Shown: piece by piece, positions 1 through 7,768 of the stretch
Position numbering within the stretch: the stretch's first letter is position 1
How the letters are laid out: every line of letters begins with the position of its first letter
From: Cyanobacteria bacterium K_DeepCast_35m_m2_155
Lineage (GTDB): Bacteria > Cyanobacteriota > Cyanobacteriia > PCC-6307 > Cyanobiaceae
Length of the DNA stretch: 41,209 nucleotides
Direction: 5' to 3'
Assembly: GCA_016882285.1 (NCBI GenBank)
Contig: VGQS01000007.1
Location: 1 to 41,209 of the forward strand
Notes under the pieces: model-generated
Database searches by the model: none
Told to the model about the DNA's origin: nothing
The model's input: only the letters and a program-made list of their open reading frames with translations
Program-made: the position numbers and the translations under genes

Positions 1-1070
1 TTGGCGCTGCGGCCGCCGAGCTTGCAGTGCACGTACAGCTGTTTGCCGGCCGCCAGCTCACGCACGCGATCTACGGCAGCGCCGCTTTCGATCTGATCCA
101 ACGGAATCAGCTCGGCCCCAGGGATCACCGCAATCTCAGCCTCGGGTGGATTGCGCACATCGATCAGCAGCAACGCGCTGGTGTCACCCTCGAGCAGCAG
201 CTTGAGCTCGCTGACGCTGATGCTCTCGACCGCACCGGCTTCTTCGGTGCCCGGAGCGCTGCCGCCGACGCCGCAGAACTCCTGGTAATCAATCAGCTTG
301 TCGATCACGGGACGCTCGGGGTTGGGGCGCAGCTTGAGCTCGCGAAACTTCATGCCCAGGGCATCAAACAGCAGCAGACGCCCGCTCAAGGTGGTGCCGA
401 TGCCGGTGATGATCTTGACCGCCTCGGTGGCCTGGATCACGCCGATGATCCCGGGCAGCACGCCCACCACGCCACCCTCGGCGCAGGAGGGCACCATGCC
501 CGGCGGCGGCGGCTCGGGGAACAGGTCGCGGTAGTTCGGGCTGGCGGCGTCGAGGTTGAACACCGTGGCCTGCCCTTCAAAACGGAAGATCGAGCCGTAC
601 ACGTTGGGCTTGCCCAGCAGCACGCAGGCGTCGTTGACCAGGTATCGGGTCGGAAAGTTATCGGTGCCGTCGCACACCAGGTCGTAGGGACGCACGATCT
701 CAAGGGCGTTCTCACTGCTGAGAGCGGTCTCGTAGAGATCGACCTGGCAGTGGGGGTTGATCTCGAGGATGCGCGCCTTGGCCGATTCGATCTTGGGCTT
801 GCCGACCCAGCTGGTGCCATGGATCACCTGGCGCTGCAGGTTGCTGTGATCGACAACGTCAAAGTCGACGATACCGATCCGGCCCACCCCGGCAGCGGCC
901 AGATACAGCAGCAGCGGTGAACCCAGACCACCGGTGCCGACGCACAGCACCGAAGCGGCCTTGAGGCGCTTTTGCCCCTCCATGCCCACCTCAGGGAGGA
1001 TCAGATGCCTGGCAAAGCGCGCCACCTCATCGGGGCTGAGCGCCACACCGCTGGTGTCAGGAGGAAGCAT
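1..1070 (-). CDS. moeB: MoeB/ThiF-type sulfur-carrier adenylyltransferase with C-terminal rhodanese domain (3' end outside window)
   Basis: Translation of the minus strand from ATG 1070 gives 356 residues open to the window edge. An in-frame TGA stands two codons before this ATG, which fixes the earliest possible start. Residues 15-265 are an E1-like ThiF domain with the nucleotide loop GTGGLGS (45-51), the acidic loop IVDFDVVD (67-74) and CDGTDN (133-138). Residues 283-356 are a rhodanese domain with LLIDVRNPPEAE and the catalytic loop CKLGGRS, Cys349. The family adenylates the C-terminus of MoaD/ThiS-like sulfur carriers, and the rhodanese Cys then transfers sulfur. The paired CxxC zinc motifs of E. 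coli MoeB are absent; instead there is PSCAEGGVVGVLPG (194-207), the MoeZ-like form known from cyanobacteria and actinobacteria. A JAMM peptidase gene lies 42 bases upstream on the same strand. The exact carrier substrate cannot be read from the sequence. Confidence 0.93.
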   Translation of the reverse strand, partial: MLPPDTSGVALSPDEVARFARHLILPEVGMEGQKRLKAASVLCVGTGGLGSPLLLYLAAAGVGRIGIVDFDVVDHSNLQRQVIHGTSWVGKPKIESAKARILEINPHCQVDLYETALSSENALEIVRPYDLVCDGTDNFPTRYLVNDACVLLGKPNVYGSIFRFEGQATVFNLDAASPNYRDLFPEPPPPGMVPSCAEGGVVGVLPGIIGVIQATEAVKIITGIGTTLSGRLLLFDALGMKFRELKLRPNPERPVIDKLIDYQEFCGVGGSAPGTEEAGAVESISVSELKLLLEGDTSALLLIDVRNPPEAEIAVIPGAELIPLDQIESGAAVDRVRELAAGKQLYVHCKLGGRSA

Positions 1071-1112
1071 GGCTCAAGAAGAAAGCACGACGGCCGCGCT
1101 GCCGCCGCCGCA

Positions 1113-1631
1113 TCAATCTGCCATTGTCCATGGCAGCGGCGTCGGCGCTCTGAGCTTGCCGTCCTCGGCAGGTTCATCAAGCCACCAGAACGCCCACTGC
1201 CAGCGGCAACTGTGGCCTTGCGGCAGGTCCGCCAGTGCTCCCAGGGGGGTCCCAATCAACATCAGGGCTGGGGCCATGGTGAGCTGACAATCAAGCTCCG
1301 AAGGCACAGGGTCGCTGCTGGGGTGACTGTGCGCCACGCCGATCACGCCCAAACCCCGCTGCCGGCACCAGCGCTGCGCGTGCAGTTGCTCCCTGGGGTC
1401 GAGCGCAAAACGGCGGTGGCGCTGCGCAGGATCGGGCCAGCAGTTCAGGCAGGGCCAGATCTGCTGCACACGGGTGCAAGCAGCGGCGCTGCCAAGCAGG
1501 AGCGCGCAGCCCTCTGCCGGGCTGGCAGCGCCCAAAACGCTCTCCAGAGTGATCAGGGCGCCGCGATCAACGGTGATCCGAACTGGCGTAATTGAGGTCA
1601 CCCCGATACATTGCTGGAAAGTTTCTGGCAA
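1113..1631 (-). CDS. JAMM/MPN (M67 family) metallopeptidase
   Basis: The protein has 172 residues if the TTG at 1631 is used. It carries a complete JAMM zinc motif: Glu40 in SPAEGCALL, then H101-S-H103-P followed by S111-E-L-D114, matching HxHPx(6)SxxD. Bacterial stand-alone JAMM proteins such as Mec+ remove amino acids or C-terminal peptides from sulfur-carrier proteins after thiocarboxylate chemistry. The neighbouring moeB gene, same strand and 42 bases downstream, fits that role; this is inference. The start is uncertain. An AAGGAGGT stretch sits only one base before the TTG, too close for a normal Shine-Dalgarno site, and the next candidate is GTG at 1601 (codon 11). An in-frame TGA excludes starts further upstream. 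The product has no signal peptide or membrane segment and is probably cytoplasmic. Confidence 0.85.
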   Translation of the reverse strand: MPETFQQCIGVTSITPVRITVDRGALITLESVLGAASPAEGCALLLGSAAACTRVQQIWPCLNCWPDPAQRHRRFALDPREQLHAQRWCRQRGLGVIGVAHSHPSSDPVPSELDCQLTMAPALMLIGTPLGALADLPQGHSCRWQWAFWWLDEPAEDGKLRAPTPLPWTMAD

Positions 1632-1648
1632 GACCTCCTTCCTGGTCC

Positions 1649-2044
1649 ATGAGCGACTTCAATCACGACGCTGCCGAACAGGGCCAGGTTGAGCCACTCG
1701 CCTCTGCGCAAAACGCTGATGGCGCAGGCGATTCAGGTAGCAAGTTTACCGAGCGCTACGGCGAGATCCTCAGCACGATCAATCAGACCCTCGACACCCT
1801 CGACTGGGATCAGATGGGCCGTATCGGCAAGGCTGCCGGTGTGATTTTTGCGGTGGTCGTCGCCCAAATCCTGATCAAAGGGGTCCTGGACACGATCAAT
1901 GTGATCCCCTTGGTGCCTGGTCTGCTTGAGCTGCTGGGCCTTGTGGTGGTCGGGCAGTGGAGCTGGAAGAACCTCAGCACCAGCGAGAAGCGCAACGATG
2001 TCGTCAATCGCATCCAGACCCTCCGCAAGGAATACCTCGGCTGA
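1649..2044 (+). CDS. CAAD-domain thylakoid membrane protein (CURT1-like)
   Basis: ATG 1649 gives a 131-residue protein beginning MSDFNHDAAE. An acidic, Ala/Gly-rich N-terminal tail (1-35) is followed by an amphipathic helix near 35-58 (FTERYGEILSTINQTL), two membrane segments at about 62-82 and 86-104 split by a short IPLVPG turn, and a charged tail ending in the helix RIQTLRKEYLG. This is the CAAD domain, first found appended to cyanobacterial aminoacyl-tRNA synthetases and shared with CURT1 proteins that bend thylakoid membranes. Here it is a stand-alone protein. A role in thylakoid curvature or membrane anchoring is inferred from the family. A reading frame extending upstream to 1592 is rejected because it overlaps the divergent JAMM gene and adds non-conserved residues. 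Confidence 0.85.
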   Translation: MSDFNHDAAEQGQVEPLASAQNADGAGDSGSKFTERYGEILSTINQTLDTLDWDQMGRIGKAAGVIFAVVVAQILIKGVLDTINVIPLVPGLLELLGLVVVGQWSWKNLSTSEKRNDVVNRIQTLRKEYLG

Positions 2045-2049
2045 GGAGC

Positions 2050-2934
2050 TCAGCCGAGCAACCGCTCCATACAGGCCTGGGCCTGCTGCCGGTAGCCACC
2101 GCCAAACAGGTGGGCGTGGTTGAGCAGGTGATACAGGTTGTAGAGCTCAAGGCGTCCTCTGGAGCCGGCAGGTAGGGGCCATTCGGCCTCATAGGCGCTG
2201 AAGAACTGGGGCGGGAAGCCGCCAAACAGCTGCGCCATGGCCAGATCCACCTCGCGGTCGGCGCGGTAGATCGCCGGGTCAAACAGGGCCGCGCCGCCGC
2301 CCTCGAGCAGCCCGGCATTGCCGCTCCAAAGATCGCCATGCACCAGCGCTGGATCGGGGGTGTGATCAGCCAGCAGCTGCCAGGCGCGCTGCAGCAGTGC
2401 AGCAGCGCGGCCGAAAGGACGGCCTGCTGCCTGCGCCAGATCGAACTGATGGCCCAGGCGCTGCTCGACAAAACAGAACACCCAGCTCTGCTGCCAGCTG
2501 TTGGGCTGCGGGGTTGCGCCGATGAAATTGGCGCAGTGCCAACCAAAGCGGCCCTGCCCAGGCCCGCAGCGCAGGCTCTGGCGATGCAACTGGGCCAAGC
2601 CCTGACCCAGCTGCTGCCAGGCGCTTGGAGCAGGACCTGGGGCCAGGGCCAACCAAGGCAGCAGCAGCACCGCCTGCTGGTCCACCACGCTGCAGGCCAG
2701 CGGTATGGGGATCTGCAGGCCAGGTGGAGCCGCAGCCGCCAACGCCCTGAGGCCATCGGCCTCAGCCTCAAGCAGCGGAAATGCCGCAGCTTGATTGCTT
2801 TTCAAGAACAACCTGCGCCCATCACAGAACTCCAGCTGCCAGGCGTTGTGAATGCAGCCACCGGCCACGGGGCTCTGCTGGCGCAGCGGGACGCCCACCT
2901 GCTGCTGCAACCAGCTCACCAGCGCCTCGGGCAT
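2050..2934 (-). CDS. Fructosamine kinase / ketosamine-3-kinase family protein
   Basis: The protein has 294 residues from ATG 2934 (MPEALVSWL). It shows the aminoglycoside phosphotransferase-like fold: a likely ATP-binding Lys45 in RRLFLKSN, the catalytic loop VHGDLWSGN (198-206) and the metal-binding DPAIYRADREVDLAM (219-233), which together are typical of the fructosamine kinase family. Family members phosphorylate sugars glycated onto protein lysines so that the adduct falls off, a protein-repair reaction. Cyanobacteria commonly carry one copy, often of untested substrate. Earlier in-frame ATGs (2970, 3024, 3057) would overlap the divergent desaturase gene and add non-conserved residues. 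The two divergent start codons are 34 bases apart, so its promoter must overlap the neighbouring coding region. Confidence 0.9.
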   Translation of the reverse strand: MPEALVSWLQQQVGVPLRQQSPVAGGCIHNAWQLEFCDGRRLFLKSNQAAAFPLLEAEADGLRALAAAAPPGLQIPIPLACSVVDQQAVLLLPWLALAPGPAPSAWQQLGQGLAQLHRQSLRCGPGQGRFGWHCANFIGATPQPNSWQQSWVFCFVEQRLGHQFDLAQAAGRPFGRAAALLQRAWQLLADHTPDPALVHGDLWSGNAGLLEGGGAALFDPAIYRADREVDLAMAQLFGGFPPQFFSAYEAEWPLPAGSRGRLELYNLYHLLNHAHLFGGGYRQQAQACMERLLG

Positions 2935-2968
2935 CACGGCTGTCGGGGGCAGCTGCCAGCATGCCCCC

Positions 2969-4507
2969 ATGCGCACTGCGGCCCCACACACCCCCGTCGA
3001 TGTGGCCGTTGTGGGGGCGGGCATTGCCGGCCTCAGCGCTGCGGCACTGCTGGCCAAAGCTGGGCTGCAGGTGGTGCTGCTCGAAGCCCATCACCAAAGC
3101 GGCGGCTGCGCCGGCACCTTCAGGCGCGGCCCCTGGACCTTCGATGTGGGCGCCACCCAGGTGGCCGGCCTTGAGCCCGGGGGCATTCATCAGCGTCTGT
3201 GGGCCCATCTGGGCCTGCCGCCCCTACAGGCCTCGCCCCTTGACCCCGGCTGCGTTGTCGATCTGGGTGACGGGACAGCGGCGGTGCAGCTGTGGCGCGA
3301 TCCGCAGCGCTGGCAGCAGGAGCGGCAACGGCAATTTCCAGGCAGTGAGCGCTTCTGGCAGTGGTGCGCTGCCGTGCATCAGGCCAACTGGGCTTTTGCA
3401 GGCCGCGATCCGGTGCTGCCGCCGCGCAACCTCTGGGATCTCGGCCAGCTGCTCAAAGCCATCGGGCCTGCCAACCTGGCCAGTGGCCTGCTGAGCGCTG
3501 CCACCGTTGCTGATCTGCTGAGCTGGAGCGGCTGCGGCAATGACCGGCGCCTGAGGCGCTATCTCGATCTGCAGCTGAAGCTCTACTCCCAGGAGGACGC
3601 CAGTCGCACAGCTGCGCTCTATGGGGCCACCGTGCTGGCGATGGCCCAGGAGCCCCTGGGGCTGTGGCACCTGCAGGGATCGATGCAAGAGCTGAGCAGC
3701 GCGCTCGAAAGCTCACTGCAACACAGCGGCGGGACGCTGCTGCTGCGGCACCGGCTTGAGCGGCTCGAACCTCCAGCAGCCTCTGGCCACGGTGCATGGC
3801 AGCTGCAGGGCACAGCGGCCGGGCAGCAAGCGTTCGCCCTGGCGGCCCGTGATGTGGTGCTCAGCCTGCCGCCCCAGAGCCTTGAAACCCTGCTGGAGCC
3901 CCAGCACGTCCCCAGGGGGTACAGGCACCGGCTGCAGCACCTGGGCGAACCCTCGGGGGCCCTGATCTTCTACGGGGCCGTGGCGCGGGCGCTGCTGCCG
4001 CCCGGGTGCCCAGGGCACCTGCAGCTCGATTGGAGCGAGCCGGGCCCCCTGTTTGTCTCAGTCAGCCACGAGGGCGATGGCCGCGCCCCTGCGGGCCAGG
4101 CGACGGTGATCGCCAGCGTGTTCACCAAGGCACGCCCCTGGTTTACAGGCGAGCTGGCCGATCACAGCAACCGCGAGCGCCACAAACGGCTGTTGATGCA
4201 GCAGATCCAGCAGGGTCTGCAGACCCTGCTGGGCATCGAGTCTGAGGCGTGGTTGCACGGCGAACTGGCCACGCCCCGCGCCTTTGCCCACTGGTGCGGC
4301 AGGCCCTATGGCTACGTGGGCGGCCTGGGCCAGCACCCCAGCCGTTTTGGACCGTTTGGCTTGGCCAGCCGCACACCGCTGCCTGGGCTGTGGCTCTGCG
4401 GTGATTCGATCTACCCCGGTGAGGGCACTGCAGGGGTCAGCCTCTCGGCCGTGATGGCCTGCCGGCAACTGCTGGCCGCGCGCGGGCAGCAGCTCAACCT
4501 GCCTTGA
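2969..4507 (+). CDS. crtD: FAD-dependent carotenoid desaturase/isomerase family protein, probably C-3',4' desaturase CrtD
   Basis: ATG 2969 gives 512 residues. The N-terminus has the FAD dinucleotide fold VAVVGAGIAGLSAAALL (12-28), closing with the acidic VVLLEAH and the GGCAGT motif. The C-terminus has the family FAD signature GDSIYPGEGTAGVSLSA. These mark the CrtI/CRTISO superfamily. The length, and the internal segment LFVSVSHEGDGRAPAG followed by TVIASVFTKA, resemble what I know of cyanobacterial CrtD, which introduces the 3',4' double bond in myxol-type carotenoids. CrtH, the carotene cis-trans isomerase, is the main alternative, since the two are close paralogs. The protein would act at membranes on lipophilic substrate. 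It is divergent from the fructosamine-kinase-like gene and convergent with tyrA, with a 15-base gap. Confidence 0.8.
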   Translation: MRTAAPHTPVDVAVVGAGIAGLSAAALLAKAGLQVVLLEAHHQSGGCAGTFRRGPWTFDVGATQVAGLEPGGIHQRLWAHLGLPPLQASPLDPGCVVDLGDGTAAVQLWRDPQRWQQERQRQFPGSERFWQWCAAVHQANWAFAGRDPVLPPRNLWDLGQLLKAIGPANLASGLLSAATVADLLSWSGCGNDRRLRRYLDLQLKLYSQEDASRTAALYGATVLAMAQEPLGLWHLQGSMQELSSALESSLQHSGGTLLLRHRLERLEPPAASGHGAWQLQGTAAGQQAFALAARDVVLSLPPQSLETLLEPQHVPRGYRHRLQHLGEPSGALIFYGAVARALLPPGCPGHLQLDWSEPGPLFVSVSHEGDGRAPAGQATVIASVFTKARPWFTGELADHSNRERHKRLLMQQIQQGLQTLLGIESEAWLHGELATPRAFAHWCGRPYGYVGGLGQHPSRFGPFGLASRTPLPGLWLCGDSIYPGEGTAGVSLSAVMACRQLLAARGQQLNLP

Positions 4508-4522
4508 CGCTTCTGGCGAACA

Positions 4523-5434
4523 TCAGGGGCTGGCGGGTCGATCAACAAAGTCAGCACGCAGTCGCTGGCTCTGCCTGAGCTGCTCCTCCAGCGCTGGCCA
4601 CAGGCCCTGCTGCACCTGCTCGCTGAGCTCCGCCAAGCACTGGCTGTAGGTCTGCAGGGCAGCTGCAACGGCCTGTTGATTGCTGCGGGCCATCAGCAGA
4701 CCCAACTGCGGATTGCCGCCACCCACGCGGGTGGTGTCGGCAAAACCCGTCGAGGCCAGGCTGCGCACCAGTTGAGCCAACTGGGGGCCGGCACCGGCGG
4801 CAGCCGCACCGCGATCAGCCGCGTGCAGCAAAGCCGCCGACACCAGCACCGGCAGATGGGAGATCAGGGCCACCGCCTGATCGTGCTCGGCTGCACCACA
4901 GCTGATGCAGCGGGCCCCCAGGGCCACCGCCAAAGCGTCCACGGCAGCCAGCGCCTGGGGCTCGCTGCCAGCAGCGGGCGTGAGCACCCAGGGGCACCCA
5001 GCAAACAAACCGGTCAGCCCGGCCTCGACCCCGGCACTGGCGGTGCCGGCCATCGGATGGCTGGCCACAAAGCGCGCGTGCAGGGGCTGCCAGCGCTCCA
5101 GCACCGGCGCCTTGACCGACCCGACATCGGTGATCACCGCTGCAGGGGGCAAGGCTGCCACCAGCGCCGGATCTGGTGCCAGCAGCTGATCCAGAGGCAG
5201 AGCCAGCACCACCAGGCCGCACCCGGCAAGCACACTGGGATCGGTGGCAACCCGATCGACCAGACCGCGCTGCAGGGCCCGCTCGGCGCTCTGCTGGCGA
5301 TGGGCCACACCATGGACAACCACCCCCTGCCGGCGCAGATCGAGGGCGATCGAGCCTCCGATCAGGCCCAGACCGACGATGCCCACGGGCGAGGAGCGCC
5401 AGGCATCGGCGGCGGCACAAGCTTGCGTGGGCAT
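4523..5434 (-). CDS. tyrA: Prephenate/arogenate dehydrogenase TyrA
   Basis: ATG 5434 gives 303 residues. The Rossmann nucleotide loop VGIVGLGLIGGSIALDL lies at 17-33. The conserved TDVGSVKAP (102-110) and catalytic-site SHPMAGTASAGVEAG (125-139) follow, and the helical C-terminal dimerisation domain fills the rest. The enzyme oxidatively decarboxylates prephenate or arogenate in tyrosine synthesis; cyanobacterial enzymes usually prefer arogenate and NADP, which I infer here rather than see. No ACT or chorismate mutase domain is fused. The same frame stays open to 6223, but that extension runs antisense through the helicase-like gene and has no recognisable domain, so it is not used. The start codons of tyrA and the divergent helicase-like gene are 51 bases apart. 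Confidence 0.93.
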   Translation of the reverse strand: MPTQACAAADAWRSSPVGIVGLGLIGGSIALDLRRQGVVVHGVAHRQQSAERALQRGLVDRVATDPSVLAGCGLVVLALPLDQLLAPDPALVAALPPAAVITDVGSVKAPVLERWQPLHARFVASHPMAGTASAGVEAGLTGLFAGCPWVLTPAAGSEPQALAAVDALAVALGARCISCGAAEHDQAVALISHLPVLVSAALLHAADRGAAAAGAGPQLAQLVRSLASTGFADTTRVGGGNPQLGLLMARSNQQAVAAALQTYSQCLAELSEQVQQGLWPALEEQLRQSQRLRADFVDRPASP

Positions 5435-5485
5435 CAGCGGTGCGGGGCGAACAGGGCGCTCATCCCAGCTTCCTACGATTCCGCG

Positions 5486-6955
5486 ATGTTGGAAGCCCAT
5501 GCCCACCAACAGCTCAAGGCCCTGCTGCGGCAGGAAGCCAGTGCGCTCTGGCCCCATCACCTCAGCCTCAGCCGGCTGGTGGGTCGCAGCCTGCGCCGCG
5601 GCGACCACAGCCTGATCCGCCTGGCGGTCGGCAGCGACCCCAGCTGGTGGATCGGTCTGTTGGTCCCCATGGCCCTCAGCGAAACGCCCCTGGCCCTGGT
5701 GGTCACCGACAGCCAACGGCAGCGCCTGCTGCAGGTAGAGCTGCCGCGGCTGGCCCGCGCCGGCATTCCACTGGCCTGCGCAGAAGGCCCCCAGCCCCCT
5801 GCAGCAGGGGTGCTGTGGCTGCTCAACCATGCCGAACTGATCGAAGCCTGGCGGCAGCAGCAGCTGGCTGAGCGTCAACTGGTCCTGCCCCATGCCGAGC
5901 GGCTCGAAGAGCTGCTGCGCGCAGCCCTTGCTGTGACCGTTGAGCCTCACCACTGGGACCAGCTGCGCCGCAACATCCCCTCTGCTGAGGCGTCGTTGCT
6001 GGAGCTGCATGAGCGGCTCAATCGCACCGTGCTGGCCGCACCGCGGCACCCTGGCGGGCGCATTGCCCTGGGCGATCACGATGAAGCCCCCCTGCGCCAG
6101 CTGTTGGCGTTGCTGGGACCACTGCCTCGCCCCTGGGAGCGCTGGCTCAGTGCCCAGGGGCAAGGCTGGTGCAGCTGGGCCGAGCTCAATCCAGCGCTGC
6201 TGCAGTGGACGCTGCAGCGCCAACCCCTCGATCCACTGGAGGCGCTGGCGGGCCTGCTAAAGAACCGCGGCGCGATCGTGATCGGGCAGCTGCCGGCGCA
6301 ACGCGCCGCTGAACCGTTGCCGACGGCTGCGCTGCAGATGGGCCTGAACCCCCAGGTGGATGTGCGCCTGGGCGAGCCACCGTTGGCTGATCCACTGCCC
6401 CTGTACGCGCCACTGCGCCAGCCGCTGCCCAACAGCCCGATCTATGGCGAGCACCTGCTGCAACAGAGCCGCCGGTTGATGCTGGCCCAGGAGCGCCTGA
6501 GCGTGGTGCTCGTTGACGACGAGCTGCTGCGCCACCAGCTGACCAGCGGCTTGGCGGGCGAATTTGGCAGCCGGGTCGTGCACGAATCCACGGCTGTCGA
6601 GAGCAATGCCGTGCTCTGCGCGCGCTGGTCCTGGTGGCTTGAGCAGCAAGAACGGCTGCCCCTGCCATCACAACTGGTGGTGGCGCTGCTGCCGATCGCG
6701 AGCCTGGAAGATCCCCTGACCGCGGCGCGCGTCGCCCAGCTACGCCAACTGGGCCGTGACTGGTTTCGCGAGTTGCTGCTGCCCGACGCACTGCTGCAGC
6801 TGCAACATGCAGCCGCCAGCCTGCGCAACCAGGGCGGCCAAGCTGGCACGCGGATGGCCATTCTCGATGGACGACTCCGCGGCCGCAGCTGGGGTCAGCG
6901 CGTGTTGCAGTCGCTCGAACCGTGGGTGAACCTGAGCCGACTGCTGCCCAACTGA
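5486..6955 (+). CDS. DinG/Rad3-related helicase-like protein, apparently lacking an ATP-binding N-terminal half
   Basis: ATG 5486 gives 489 residues. The last 110 residues resemble the C-terminal part of DinG-type (helicase_C_2) proteins: LPLPSQLVVALLPIASLEDP, then ARVAQLRQLGRDWFRELLLPDALLQL, then MAILDGRLRGRSWGQRVLQSL. In true DinG helicases the matching stretch carries motif VI with Gly/Arg fingers (usually GRLIR); here the place reads HAAASLRNQGGQAGTR. I find no Walker A (GxGKT/S) and no DEAH/DEAD box in the N-terminal 350 residues, so the protein probably does not hydrolyse ATP in the usual way. Picocyanobacterial homologs are annotated as helicases. It may be a structural or DNA-binding derivative of DinG; its function is unknown. 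Confidence 0.75.
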   Translation: MLEAHAHQQLKALLRQEASALWPHHLSLSRLVGRSLRRGDHSLIRLAVGSDPSWWIGLLVPMALSETPLALVVTDSQRQRLLQVELPRLARAGIPLACAEGPQPPAAGVLWLLNHAELIEAWRQQQLAERQLVLPHAERLEELLRAALAVTVEPHHWDQLRRNIPSAEASLLELHERLNRTVLAAPRHPGGRIALGDHDEAPLRQLLALLGPLPRPWERWLSAQGQGWCSWAELNPALLQWTLQRQPLDPLEALAGLLKNRGAIVIGQLPAQRAAEPLPTAALQMGLNPQVDVRLGEPPLADPLPLYAPLRQPLPNSPIYGEHLLQQSRRLMLAQERLSVVLVDDELLRHQLTSGLAGEFGSRVVHESTAVESNAVLCARWSWWLEQQERLPLPSQLVVALLPIASLEDPLTAARVAQLRQLGRDWFRELLLPDALLQLQHAAASLRNQGGQAGTRMAILDGRLRGRSWGQRVLQSLEPWVNLSRLLPN

Positions 6956-7019
6956 GCCGCTCGGATCTGCCGTTAGCGTTGCCACACTTGTTGGCGGTGA
7001 TCAGGCCGCTGTGCACCGC

Positions 7020-7259
7020 ATGGGGGAAGCCAAACGCCGCAGCGAACAAGGGTTGCCGCCCCGCAAACCCAAGCCCAGCGCCGCGGCCAGCTCCTCTGGC
7101 AGCAGCTGGTGGAACCCCACGTCAGGCAGCACCGGTGAGCGCTTTGTCGCCCTGACCACCCGCGGAGCATGGATCGGCATTGGTGCGCTGGTGCTGTTCT
7201 GGGTGACCGTGCGCTTTGTTGGCCCAGCAGCAGGTTGGTGGACCCTGGCGGACGGCTGA
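7020..7259 (+). CDS. DUF2839 family small membrane protein
   Basis: Starting at ATG 7020 the protein has 79 residues and begins MGEAKRRSEQGLPPRKPK, the hallmark N-terminus of cyanobacterial DUF2839 proteins. A GTG three codons earlier (7011) is possible but would precede the conserved start. A Ser/Gly-rich linker is followed by one hydrophobic membrane segment near residues 47-66 (GAWIGIGALVLFWVTVRFVG). The function of the family is unknown. It stands 64 bases after the helicase-like gene and 60 bases before the DUF1815 gene, all on the same strand. Confidence 0.85.
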   Translation: MGEAKRRSEQGLPPRKPKPSAAASSSGSSWWNPTSGSTGERFVALTTRGAWIGIGALVLFWVTVRFVGPAAGWWTLADG

Positions 7260-7319
7260 GAGCCCAATCACACAAATCGGAAGAAATCCTTAAACTGGGT
7301 TGACCTTCCGGTCTCCGCC

Positions 7320-7718
7320 ATGTTTGGCCGTTTAGCCGAGCAGTACCGCAGTGTTGTCGAAGATCTCGTTCTGAGCCTGCAGGCCCTGGCCGCGAGCCTG
7401 AGCGCGGCTGGGCACACCGCGAGCTGCTACGTCTGCGGCGACGGCCGCGACGGGCACGGCGCCTCATTTGTGGCCAACCTCTCCCCAGCTGCCAGCAACA
7501 ACCACATGGTGCGTTTTCTGGTGTCGGATTTCGGCATCAGCTGGGTCGAGTCGCGCGATGGTCACGAACTGGTGAAACTGGAGGGTGCAGAGGCCATTCA
7601 GGAGCTCGGGCGCATGGCTGAGCGCCTGCGCCCGGGCCAGCCAAGCGCCGCTCTCGAGCCCCCATCGGCCGACTGGCCGCAAGCACAACCCCGCAGCGCC
7701 CTCCACCAGAACGCTTGA
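7320..7718 (+). CDS. DUF1815 family protein
   Basis: The protein has 132 residues and begins MFGRLAEQYRSVVEDLVLSL. The core has CYVCGDGRDGHGASFVANL and NNHMVRFLVSDFGISWVE, then LVKLEGAEAIQEL, all characteristic of the cyanobacterial DUF1815 family, whose function is unknown. Residues after about 105 form a Pro/Ala-rich tail that is probably disordered. No membrane segment is present. The gene ends 12 bases before a strong bidirectional terminator shared with recA. Confidence 0.87.
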   Translation: MFGRLAEQYRSVVEDLVLSLQALAASLSAAGHTASCYVCGDGRDGHGASFVANLSPAASNNHMVRFLVSDFGISWVESRDGHELVKLEGAEAIQELGRMAERLRPGQPSAALEPPSADWPQAQPRSALHQNA

Positions 7719-7724
7719 AGCGAC

Positions 7725-7756
7725 AAAAAAGGGGCTCCGCGGAGCCCCTTTTTTTT
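7725..7756. terminator. Bidirectional intrinsic terminator between the DUF1815 gene and recA
   Basis: The perfect 18-base palindrome GGGGCTCCGCGGAGCCCC at 7731-7748 is preceded by six A and followed by eight T, so it can end transcription of the plus-strand DUF1815 gene and of recA on the minus strand. Confidence 0.92.
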
Positions 7757-7768
7757 AGTGCCGCGGCC

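Noticed and set aside
27-920. 297-codon plus-strand frame
   Set aside because: The minus strand here encodes the well-conserved MoeB/rhodanese protein; the plus-strand product has no domain.
5435-6223. 263-codon upstream extension of tyrA
   Set aside because: It is antisense to the helicase-like gene, and the conserved TyrA Rossmann start is just after ATG 5434.
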